DNA of 38,027 nucleotides from Nitrospirota bacterium (lineage in GTDB: Bacteria > Nitrospirota > 9FT-COMBO-42-15 > HDB-SIOI813): NCBI GenBank assembly GCA_020846775.1, contig JADLDG010000016.1, forward strand, positions 1 to 38,027, in the 5' to 3' direction. The notes under the pieces are model-generated. The model made no database searches. It saw only the letters and a list, made by a program, of their open reading frames with translations, and was not told the DNA's origin. Below are positions 1 to 6,570 of this stretch, piece after piece. Each line of letters opens with the position of its first letter. Position 1 is the first letter of the stretch. A program made the translations under genes and the position numbers.

Positions 1-2182
1 TCACTATCCTGAGTCCTACGTCCCTGGATCCTGTGAAGGTTATAAAATCAATATCAGCATGAGTCACAAGATAATCTCCAACAATATTGCCGGGGCCTGG
101 CAGATATTGCAGGACACCAGGAGGAAGCCCTGCCTTATTGAATAAGTCAACAAGCATCCATGCGGTTACAGGAGAAAGGCCCGACGGCTTAAATACTGCA
201 CAATTCCCGGTTACGATACTTGCAGCAACCATCCCGGTTGGGATGGCAAGGGGAAAGTTCCATGGGGAGATTATGATACCTATACCTCTTGGCATATAAT
301 GGTAGTAATTGATCTCACCCGGATAGTTTCCGTAATGCCCGGACCCTATCCTTTTCATCTCTCTGCCATAATATTCCAGATAATCTATAGCCTCTGAGAC
401 ATCACTGTCTGCCTCATTCCATGATTTTCCAACTTCTAATATCTGAAGGGCGGCAAGCTCAAACCTCTTATCCTTCATCATTCCGGCCACCTTGATTAGA
501 TATTCTGCTCTTTCACCTGCACTGATAACCTTCCACGTCTCCCACGCCCTTCTTGCCCCGGAGATTGCCTGCTCGATCTCTCTTGCTGCTGCAGACGATG
601 CCTTACCCACTATCTCTCCCGGATTGGCCGGATTAAGGGAGATAATCTCCTTATCAGTCAGTATCTCTTTACCATTTATATAGAGCGGGTATTTTTTATC
701 GAACTGTTCCCTGACAACAACAAGTGCCTCCTTCATCTTTTCCCTGTTCTCCCTCCTGGAAAAGTCAGTTGGAGGTTCATTTTGAAAACCAGCACTTTCC
801 TGCAATTGAGGACAGAATTCAATTCCGTCCCCACTCGGTTTTGGAGTCCTTAAAAGTTCTTCGACAGAACTCTTTTCCACAAATGACATCCTCAGGAATG
901 ATTCATTGGATGTGTTCTCCAGAAGCCTCCGGATAAGATATGCCATTCCAGGAAGAAGTTCCCCTATTGGTGAATAGATCCTTACCCTGTAACCCATCTT
1001 TTCCAAAGCATCACGGATAGGCTCCCCCATACCATACAGCATCTGAAATTCAATTGAATTATCCGGTAGTCCCAGTTCCTCACTCACAGCAATGGCGCTG
1101 GCTATACTCCGGATATTGTGAGTTCCGATAGCAGGACGTATTACTTCACTGTTTTTCAACATGAGCCTTGAAAGTTTCTCAAAGTTGAGATCTGTCTCGC
1201 CCTTACTTAGAAAGACCGGAACAGGCCAACCAATTTGCCTGTTGATTACCGTTTCATAATCCCAGTAAGCCCCTTTTACCAGCCGGACCGTGATAACGCG
1301 CTTGTTCATGCGTGCCCATTCAATTAATGATTGCAGGTCATCAGCAGAATCTCGCAGGTATGCCTGGATGGCAATCCCAGCAAAAGGGAAGTCTTTGAAC
1401 TCATCCTCTTCGATCAGGCTCTTGAATACTGCGATGACAAGGTCTTTAAGATAATAATATTCCATATCACAGGTGAAAGATGCACCGACTGTTATTGCCT
1501 TTTTAAGGATCAGCCTGAGACCATCTTTTGCATCCTCAATTGACCCATCCCAATCAACCGGATCAATTTGTGAATAAACAGATGACATCTTGACCGATAT
1601 ATTCACTTTGGGAATATGTCCATACCCATCTTCGTCTAATATGGAATTGTGAGACCAGAGAAGGCTGAAGGCACCCAGCATATCTAATAATTGTAAATTC
1701 TTTTCAATATATCTGTCTGCTTCTTTATCACTTACGACTGTTTCGCCAAGCAGATAACAGCTTAAGGCATAACCAGCGTCCCTGAGAGTCAGCAGCTTTT
1801 CCTTAGCCTCCTCAAAATTACCGCCTGATATGAACTGTCGTGCAAAGCTCCTGATATTTGTCCTTATTGCCAGAGCGGCTGCCTTTGCCATAAGACCCCG
1901 ATCAGGAATATTTCCTGCGCCAAGCTTGAATATGCCGAGCAGGTCTATAATGTCTCCTGAAAAGTACTCTTTCAATATCCTTATAACCGAATAATCGCTT
2001 TTGAGAGAAGGAAGGACATCTATGAACCGGAACAACTGGGTCTTGAAATGCTCATCCTTCATTGCCCACTCCAGAACCTTTCCCTCCCACTTTCTTTTGT
2101 CAAAAACAGAGGGGGTAAAGTTTATTGCCTCAGAATAGAGTTTGTTTCCAATCTCCGTAATCCGGTCTTCTATGTTTTTCAT
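1..2182 (-). CDS. putA: Bifunctional proline dehydrogenase / pyrroline-5-carboxylate dehydrogenase (5' part)
   Basis: Oxidises proline to glutamate in two steps (FAD-dependent PRODH, then NAD-dependent aldehyde dehydrogenase). The gene is read leftward and runs off the window; about 727 codons are visible, starting at the ATG at 2182. The PRODH barrel covers roughly residues 40-440, with VRLVKGAYWDYE, IGTHNIRSIA and the substrate-loop-type YLIRRLLENTSN. After a linker, the aldehyde dehydrogenase domain begins near residue 470 (YPLYINGKE) and includes SPWNFPLAIPTGM and FITFTGS; its catalytic Cys lies beyond the left edge. The N-terminus has no ribbon-helix-helix DNA-binding domain, so this is an enzyme-only PutA. 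The linker around residues 446-461 contains an in-frame copy of a short palindromic repeat (see 810-832). No convincing Shine-Dalgarno sequence precedes the ATG. The insertion sequence at 2248-3675 sits just upstream and could alter its promoter. Confidence 0.95.
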   Translation of the reverse strand, partial: MKNIEDRITEIGNKLYSEAINFTPSVFDKRKWEGKVLEWAMKDEHFKTQLFRFIDVLPSLKSDYSVIRILKEYFSGDIIDLLGIFKLGAGNIPDRGLMAKAAALAIRTNIRSFARQFISGGNFEEAKEKLLTLRDAGYALSCYLLGETVVSDKEADRYIEKNLQLLDMLGAFSLLWSHNSILDEDGYGHIPKVNISVKMSSVYSQIDPVDWDGSIEDAKDGLRLILKKAITVGASFTCDMEYYYLKDLVIAVFKSLIEEDEFKDFPFAGIAIQAYLRDSADDLQSLIEWARMNKRVITVRLVKGAYWDYETVINRQIGWPVPVFLSKGETDLNFEKLSRLMLKNSEVIRPAIGTHNIRSIASAIAVSEELGLPDNSIEFQMLYGMGEPIRDALEKMGYRVRIYSPIGELLPGMAYLIRRLLENTSNESFLRMSFVEKSSVEELLRTPKPSGDGIEFCPQLQESAGFQNEPPTDFSRRENREKMKEALVVVREQFDKKYPLYINGKEILTDKEIISLNPANPGEIVGKASSAAAREIEQAISGARRAWETWKVISAGERAEYLIKVAGMMKDKRFELAALQILEVGKSWNEADSDVSEAIDYLEYYGREMKRIGSGHYGNYPGEINYYHYMPRGIGIIISPWNFPLAIPTGMVAASIVTGNCAVFKPSGLSPVTAWMLVDLFNKAGLPPGVLQYLPGPGNIVGDYLVTHADIDFITFTGSRDVGLRIV
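810..832. repeat. Palindromic repeat inside putA
   Basis: Two arms, GGACAGAATT and AATTCCGTCC, are complementary at 9 of 10 positions around a central C, and GTCCCC completes the right side. It lies in the linker between the PRODH and aldehyde dehydrogenase domains and is translated in frame as GDGIEF. A related palindrome sits in murI at 37883-37908. Confidence 0.5.
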
Positions 2183-2234
2183 ATAATTTAGGGAATACCG
2201 GGGAATTCCGGTGGTGATGCCTGTTTAATATATA

Positions 2235-2251
2235 TAATATGAAAATTCTGT
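2235..2251 (+). repeat. Left copy of a 17-bp direct repeat bounding the accessory segment
   Basis: The sequence TAATATGAAAATTCTGT occurs here and again, identically and in the same orientation, at 12044-12060. The left copy abuts and slightly overlaps the left end of the insertion sequence; the right copy runs into the -35 box of the rpmH promoter. The interval between them is about 9.8 kb and contains only accessory genes. Confidence 0.6.
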
Positions 2252-2377
2252 GTCATACCAATATGATAATGTCCTATTATACCAAAATAGAAATGTCCTA
2301 TTAAGTGCTAAGATGTTCTCCTCATAAGGGGGGGCATTATGGCAAGAGAGGACATTATCATGTTGAGTATTTAGGAG

Positions 2378-3538
2378 ATGAGAAGGGTTAAAATAATTAA
2401 TGAGGTACTGGATAAGCATATGACGCAAGTAGCTGCTGGGGAATTCCTGTCATTGTCAGACAGACAAGTTCGCAGGATTGCTGTCAGGGTTAAGGATGAG
2501 GGTGACAAGGGGCTTTGCCATAAGGGACGTGGTAAGCAATCAAACCGTAGTATAGGAGATGAGATAAAGGACAGGATAATAGAGTTGTATAGAAATAAAT
2601 ATGCAGGCTTTGGTCCTACTCTTGCGGTAGAGAAATTAGAGGAGATTGATAAGATAAAGATAAGCGATGAAACATTGCGGTTATGGCTCCAAGAATCAGG
2701 TATAGAATACAAGACACGCAAGAAGAGGCCGCATCGGCAATGGAGACAGCGGCGAGAGCATTTTGGTGAGTTCGTGCAGATAGATGGGTCACATCATAAC
2801 TGGTTTGAAGGCAGGGGACCTAAGTGTGTGCTCATGGCGTATGTTGATGATGCTACGGGAGAGGTTTATGGACGTTTTTATGAATATGAGGGAACGATCC
2901 CTGCCATGGACAGTTTTAAGAGGTATATTGAGTTATATGGGATTCCCATGAGCATATACCTGGATAAGCATACAACGTATAAATCTACGGCAAAGCTGAC
3001 GATAGAGGATGAATTAAAGGGACGTAAGCGCCAGATGAGCCAGTTTGAGAGGAGCATGGATGAGCTTGGAGTGGAGGTTATCCATGCAAATTCTCCACAG
3101 GCCAAGGGCCGGATAGAACGGTTATTTGGGACATTCCAGGATCGTGTGCTTAAAGAGATGAGCCTGTCTGGGATTAAGAGCATTGATGAGGCAAACAGCT
3201 TCCTGGAGACTTACTTACCTTTATTTAACAAGAAATTCAGGGTACTCCCGACCAAAGCTGCTGATCTTCACCGTCCCTTTTCAGGTAAGAGAAGCCTCGA
3301 TCAGATTCTTTGCATCAGAGATAGACATGTTTTAAGAAATGATAATACCATTGGACATAATAGCAAGCTGTATCAGATTGAAGACGATATACCAGCAGAG
3401 AAGGTTATGGTAGAAGAGAGGACTGATGGTTCAATGTATATAACATACAATGACAAGCCTCTAAGGTATAAAGAGATTACCACAAGGTCTGTCAGAGAGG
3501 TTGAACCTCCTGAGCCGAAGATTCGAATAGCGAGATGA
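2378..3538 (+). CDS. ISNCY-family transposase (DDE, rve-type core)
   Basis: A transposase of 386 residues. The N-terminal 60 residues form a helix-turn-helix (TQVAAGEFLSLSDRQVRRI), followed by a GxGKxSNR-type linker. The DDE/RNase H-like core contains FVQIDGSHHNWFEGRGP (first Asp), YLDKHTTYKS (second Asp) and NSPQAKGRIERLFGTFQDR (catalytic Glu region); these are hallmarks of the ISNCY ISDol1-like group. The ATG at 2378 follows a GGAG at 2373-2376 that is too close to be a good ribosome site, so the start is not certain. The reading frame stops at RIAR, while the DHPWR tail usual for this group is encoded immediately downstream in an overlapping frame (3535-3618), so the C-terminus may be lost or frameshifted. 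Confidence 0.88.
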   Translation: MRRVKIINEVLDKHMTQVAAGEFLSLSDRQVRRIAVRVKDEGDKGLCHKGRGKQSNRSIGDEIKDRIIELYRNKYAGFGPTLAVEKLEEIDKIKISDETLRLWLQESGIEYKTRKKRPHRQWRQRREHFGEFVQIDGSHHNWFEGRGPKCVLMAYVDDATGEVYGRFYEYEGTIPAMDSFKRYIELYGIPMSIYLDKHTTYKSTAKLTIEDELKGRKRQMSQFERSMDELGVEVIHANSPQAKGRIERLFGTFQDRVLKEMSLSGIKSIDEANSFLETYLPLFNKKFRVLPTKAADLHRPFSGKRSLDQILCIRDRHVLRNDNTIGHNSKLYQIEDDIPAEKVMVEERTDGSMYITYNDKPLRYKEITTRSVREVEPPEPKIRIAR

Positions 3539-3618
3539 TAAAACCTGCTAAGGATCATCCTTGGCGCAAACCTAAGGGTTACAAAAAGGATAAAGGAACA
3601 ATACAACCAGTTCCATGA
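3535..3618 (+). pseudogene. Displaced C-terminal tail of the ISNCY transposase
   Basis: A 27-codon frame starting with an ATG that overlaps the transposase stop as ATGA. It reads KPAKDHPWRKPKGYKK, and DHPWR is the tail motif I associate with ISNCY transposases. It therefore looks like the end of the same protein shifted by one base. No obvious slippery heptamer is present at the junction, so mutation or an assembly indel is more likely than programmed frameshifting. Confidence 0.5.
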
Positions 3619-3689
3619 AATCCGGACATTTCTATTTTGGTAAAAACAGGACATTTCTAAATTGGCTTGACACAGATTCTGTTTTTCTT

Positions 3690-3716
3690 GACTTAAAACA
3701 CGCATCTTGTATTATG
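3690..3716 (+). promoter_or_regulatory. Putative sigma70-type promoter downstream of the IS
   Basis: TTGACT is followed after 16 bases by TATTAT. It lies just outside the right end of the insertion sequence and points toward the cassette-like region. Removing the insertion sequence would bring this promoter close behind the left 17-bp repeat, the same arrangement as at rpmH. Confidence 0.4.
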
Positions 3717-3899
3717 ATAAACATTGCGGGATGTGATCACGAATCAGAGGGAGTTTATGGGGTAGGGTCTGACCATACCTCTCGGCATTCGTTAGCAGTC
3801 CAGTTGACTCACGTTGCGGTTGTTATGGAGAATATTATCCCGATCCGTATAAGACCAGTGGTGCAACAGGCTGTTTTTGTATATGGCAAGAACCGCTAA
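3714..3899 (+). CDS. Possible small cassette ORF, unknown function
   Basis: A 61-codon frame from the ATG at 3714 to a TAA at 3897-3899. I do not recognise the product (begins MINIAGCDHESEGVYG). No Shine-Dalgarno sequence is clear and the ATG overlaps a promoter-like -10 hexamer. What supports it is position: its stop codon falls inside the R''-like box of the attC-like site, which is common for integron cassette genes. It may equally be non-coding. Confidence 0.25.
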   Translation: MINIAGCDHESEGVYGVGSDHTSRHSLAVQLTHVAVVMENIIPIRIRPVVQQAVFVYGKNR

Positions 3900-3960
3900 A
3901 CCTTCGCTCCAGCGGACCGGAAACAAGTTCCGTTTCGCTGAGCTTAGCTCTACGTTAGGT
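3895..3960 (+). other. attC-like recombination site (integron cassette boundary)
   Basis: An R''-like GCTAAAC box (one mismatch to RYYYAAC) is at 3895-3901 and a perfect R' box GTTAGGT (GTTRRRY) at 3954-3960. Between them the arms GCTCCAGCGGACCGG (3906-3920) and CCGTTTCGCTGAGC (3930-3943) pair at 13 of 14 positions (one G-T wobble), with one extrahelical C and a 9-nt loop. An imperfect hairpin with an extrahelical base is the diagnostic architecture of attC sites. No integron integrase is visible in the window, so this would be a cassette remnant lacking integrase. Confidence 0.6.
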
Positions 3961-4022
3961 GACAAACATAGACTCACTGACATCTGGTGGAATCATCTGA
4001 GGAATGACACAGGGGAAACGCT

Positions 4023-4393
4023 ATGAGTTGGTATCTTGCAGCTCTAAAAAAATACGCGACATTCTCGGGGCGAGCGCAACGCAGTGAGTATTGGTATTTC
4101 TTTCTATTTTATTTTCTTATTTACATTGGCCTTGCCCTTGTTGATGGCATACTTGGGTCTTTCAGCGTAGAGGATGGCATGGGTCTTCTAAGCGGCATTT
4201 TAAAATTGGCATGATTATCCCATCAATAGCTGTCGTCGTCAGGAGACTTCACGACACAAACCGGAGTGGTTGGTGGTTGCTAATTGGTCTAATTCCGCTA
4301 ATAGGAGGCATTGTCCTAATAGTTTTTACTGTCCAAGATAGCCAGCCAGGCCCAAATCAATTTGGGCCTAATCCAAAAGAAAATGCCGCCTAA
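4023..4393 (+). pseudogene. DUF805 membrane protein, split by a one-base frame change
   Basis: Codons 4023-4214 encode the first half (SWYLAALKKYATFSGRAQRSEYW, one to two membrane segments, ending GILKLA). A second frame 4211-4393 encodes the rest (IIPSIAVVVRRLHDTNRSGWWLLI and the QPGPNQFGPNPK tail). Together they make a normal-length DUF805 protein of about 123 residues. The family is a small inner-membrane protein of unknown function that I associate with integron cassettes. The two frames overlap as ATGA, so translational coupling of two half-proteins is possible, but a single-base deletion is the simpler reading. The stop codon lies inside a GCCTAAC box, as expected for a cassette gene. 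Confidence 0.8.
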
Positions 4394-4394
4394 C
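4388..4394 (+). other. attC half-site (R''-type box) at the end of the DUF805 gene
   Basis: GCCTAAC fits the RYYYAAC consensus exactly and is complementary to six of seven bases of the GTTAGGT box at 3954-3960. Its TAA is the stop codon of the DUF805 gene. No matching hairpin arms or R' box follow, so the cassette's own attC appears truncated, with unrelated sequence joined at about 4395. Confidence 0.45.
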
Positions 4395-4421
4395 AAGGAG
4401 TTGTAGTCCCAAAAAGATAAA

Positions 4422-4610
4422 ATGAATAATCCTTACAAATATTCTGATTATCCCAAAATGCCTTCTTCTTTTGTCTGCTATGCGGATATTTTGGGCTATT
4501 CACATCTTCTGGAGAGTTCAAACGGGTTGGGAGATGAGTCATTCTATACTGCAAAGGTTCTCACTGACAATATCATTGTTGGTTATGCAAAACGTTGGCG
4601 AAAGATATAA
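4422..4610 (+). pseudogene. Truncated gene, N-terminal fragment of unknown protein
   Basis: A 62-codon frame (begins MNNPYKYSDYPKMPSSFVCYADILGYS). The segment FVCYADILGYSHLLES resembles the first strand and helix of cyclase-like or similar alpha/beta domains that begin with an F-x-x-Y-x-D-I-L-G-[FY] pattern. The frame stops abruptly at KRWRKI just where the methyltransferase region begins, so the rest of the gene is probably lost. The function cannot be assigned from this fragment. Confidence 0.45.
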
Positions 4611-4632
4611 TATAAATGTTAAACTGTAATTC

Positions 4633-5931
4633 ATGGAGAACTCATTGAAAACCACTCACAAAATAATAACCGGTGATAGCAGACAAATGAACCTTATCCC
4701 TGATAAGTCGGTTCATCTGGTCATTACTTCACCTCCCTATTGGCAATTAAAAGACTACGGGACAGAAAATCAAATCGGTTTTCACGAAAGTTACGAAAGT
4801 TATATCAATAACCTGAACCTTGTCTGGAAAGAGAGTCTAAGAGTATTAAATCCAGGATGCCGGCTTTGCATTAACATTGGTGACCAGTTTGCCCGTTCGG
4901 TTTATTACGGGCGTTATAAAGTAATTCCAATCAGAACAGAAATAATAAAGTTTTGCGAAACAATAGGTTTTGACTATATGGGTGCAGTTATTTGGCAGAA
5001 GATCACAACAACCAATACAACTGGTGGCGCTACTATAATGGGGAGTTTCCCATATCCCCGAAATGGAATATTAAAACTGGACTATGAATTTATTCTGCTT
5101 TTTAAAAAACTGGGGATGTCTCCCAAGCCAACCAATGAGCAGAAAGAACTTTCTGCAATGACGAAAGACGAGTGGAATACTTATTTCTCAGGTCACTGGT
5201 ACTTTGCAGGTGCGAAACAGGACGGACATATTGCAATGTTTCCCGAAGAGTTACCTGCCCGGCTGATAAAAATGTTTGCTTTTGCAGGTGATACTGTTTT
5301 AGACCCATTCCTTGGCAGCGGTACCACTTCACTTGCCGCCAGAAATTTAAGTCGTAACTCGGTTGGCTATGAAATAAATCCCGCCTTTATTCCAATAGTA
5401 AAAGATAAACTTAATATTAATCAATCTGACCTTGCAGCAACAGAATATGTGTTTCTAAAAGACAGTGTCAGTATTGATCTGAATAAGGAAGTTGAAAATC
5501 TGCCTTATATTTTTAAGGACCCTCATAAACTTGATAAGAAAATTGATCCCAGAAAACTTCAATTCGGTTCAAAGATTGATAATAACAGTGGCGAAAGAGA
5601 GGTATATTATTCAGTCAAAGAAGTAATCAGCCCTGAGTTGATAAGGCTGAATAATGACTTGATTATTCGCCTGCTTGGAGTTAAAGAGAAGAAATCGGTT
5701 AATGGACAGGCGATCAAATTCCTGTTTGAAAAAACAAAGGGTCAAAAAGTGTTTATTAAATTCGACGGCCGGAAATTTGACGAACATAACAATCTTCTTT
5801 GTTATCTCTACCTGAAGAATAAGACCTTTATAAATGCCCATATAATCAAGGAAGCTTTAGTGGACGTTGACGGGTTAACTGATTTTAAATATAAAGAAAA
5901 ATTCTTAAAACTTGGAGTACAAAGTGGCTAA
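4633..5931 (+). CDS. Type II DNA methyltransferase (SPPY, beta-class order) with SNase-like C-terminal domain
   Basis: The methyltransferase partner of the restriction endonuclease directly downstream. Motif IV is TSPPYW at residues 32-37 and motif I (DPFLGSGTT) comes later, at 224-232. That order marks the beta class, and SPPY favours N4-cytosine methylation. The catalytic core ends near residue 265. Residues of about 335-425 resemble the staphylococcal-nuclease fold (IIRLLGVKEKK, QAIKFLF, QKVFIKFDGRKFDEHNNLLCYLYL). The first catalytic Arg equivalent (R346) is retained, but the D-x-Y-G-R motif reads EHNNLL, so nuclease activity is unlikely and DNA binding more plausible. MjaI-type systems recognise CTAG; that specificity is carried over from the family, not read from the sequence. 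The stop overlaps the endonuclease start. Confidence 0.92.
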   Translation: MENSLKTTHKIITGDSRQMNLIPDKSVHLVITSPPYWQLKDYGTENQIGFHESYESYINNLNLVWKESLRVLNPGCRLCINIGDQFARSVYYGRYKVIPIRTEIIKFCETIGFDYMGAVIWQKITTTNTTGGATIMGSFPYPRNGILKLDYEFILLFKKLGMSPKPTNEQKELSAMTKDEWNTYFSGHWYFAGAKQDGHIAMFPEELPARLIKMFAFAGDTVLDPFLGSGTTSLAARNLSRNSVGYEINPAFIPIVKDKLNINQSDLAATEYVFLKDSVSIDLNKEVENLPYIFKDPHKLDKKIDPRKLQFGSKIDNNSGEREVYYSVKEVISPELIRLNNDLIIRLLGVKEKKSVNGQAIKFLFEKTKGQKVFIKFDGRKFDEHNNLLCYLYLKNKTFINAHIIKEALVDVDGLTDFKYKEKFLKLGVQSG

Positions 5932-6556
5932 AGAGTGGATTCTAAACAACGCAATGAATCGCTTTCAATTAAATTTCAAAAGGAACGTTGGCCCAACTTC
6001 TGAAAGCATCAGGCAATGTGAGCCGAAAACGATAGACGAATGGAGAGAGTATTACTTTAAGAATGTACGTTCCAAAGATCACATTGAATCTCTTGGGAAA
6101 AAACTCTACATAAAAATAACTGAAGTTATTCAATCTGAGGTTGAGGAAATTACAGAGCAGGATTGTATTGATTATATCCGCCAGCTTGTTATTGACCGCA
6201 CATTTGACGGTTATATGACAGAAATAAAAACAATTTATGGACAACTCGAAAAAGAACTCGGAGTCAAAATAGAACCTGCACCCGATGAGTGGGACAGGCG
6301 TTATAATGTAGACTTCTTTATCAAAATCAAAGAAAAGTATATTGGAATACAGATAAAACCGGTAAACCAAGGCATACAATTATCACAAATATTCAAGGAA
6401 AGGGACTTGCAAAGCAAGACCCACGTGAAATTTACAAGGGAATATGGGGGCAAAGTGTTTTACATCTTTTCATCTAAAGCCGGAGAGAGGAAAGAAATAA
6501 GAAATAAAGATGTAATTGATGAAATATGTAAAGAAATCGAACGATTGAAAAAATAA
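5924..6556 (+). CDS. MjaI-family type II restriction endonuclease
   Basis: A 210-residue protein whose strings NFKRNVGPTSES, YYFKNVRSKDHI, LVIDRTFDGY and PAPDEWDRRYNVDFF match my recollection of the MjaI restriction endonuclease family (CTAG-cutting type II enzymes). The probable PD-(D/E)xK site is D130 followed by QIK (Q143, K145), so the usual acidic residue of the E-x-K pair is a Gln. I chose the GTG at 5924 because GGAG at 5914-5917 stands 6 bases upstream. The longer TTG start at 5912 has no such site. The 8-base overlap with the methyltransferase stop makes the pair translationally coupled, with methylase made first, a common safety arrangement. Confidence 0.88.
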   Translation: MAKEWILNNAMNRFQLNFKRNVGPTSESIRQCEPKTIDEWREYYFKNVRSKDHIESLGKKLYIKITEVIQSEVEEITEQDCIDYIRQLVIDRTFDGYMTEIKTIYGQLEKELGVKIEPAPDEWDRRYNVDFFIKIKEKYIGIQIKPVNQGIQLSQIFKERDLQSKTHVKFTREYGGKVFYIFSSKAGERKEIRNKDVIDEICKEIERLKK

Positions 6557-6570
6557 ATAAATAATCAAAA

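Larger units (their letters stand above)
2248..3675 (+). mobile_element. ISNCY-type insertion sequence with complex terminal repeats
   Basis: The element is delimited by CTGTGTCA on the left and its complement TGACACAG on the right. Inside each end are two tandem transposase-site-like units: an outer one of CCAATwT followed by (T/A)GAAATGTCCT-like sequence, and an inner one, TACCAAAATAGAAATGTCC, identical on both sides in inverted orientation (left about 2280-2298, right about 3623-3641). The flanking bases are ATT on both sides (left ...AAATT, right ATTCTG), so a 3-bp target duplication is possible but not secure. One transposase gene lies inside. The element sits in the putA upstream region within the left copy of the 17-bp direct repeat. 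Confidence 0.75.

Noticed and set aside
4618-4624. GTTAAAC as an R'-type box before the methyltransferase
   Set aside because: It fits GTTRRRY, but no paired arms or R'' partner are nearby; a 7-base match is expected by chance.
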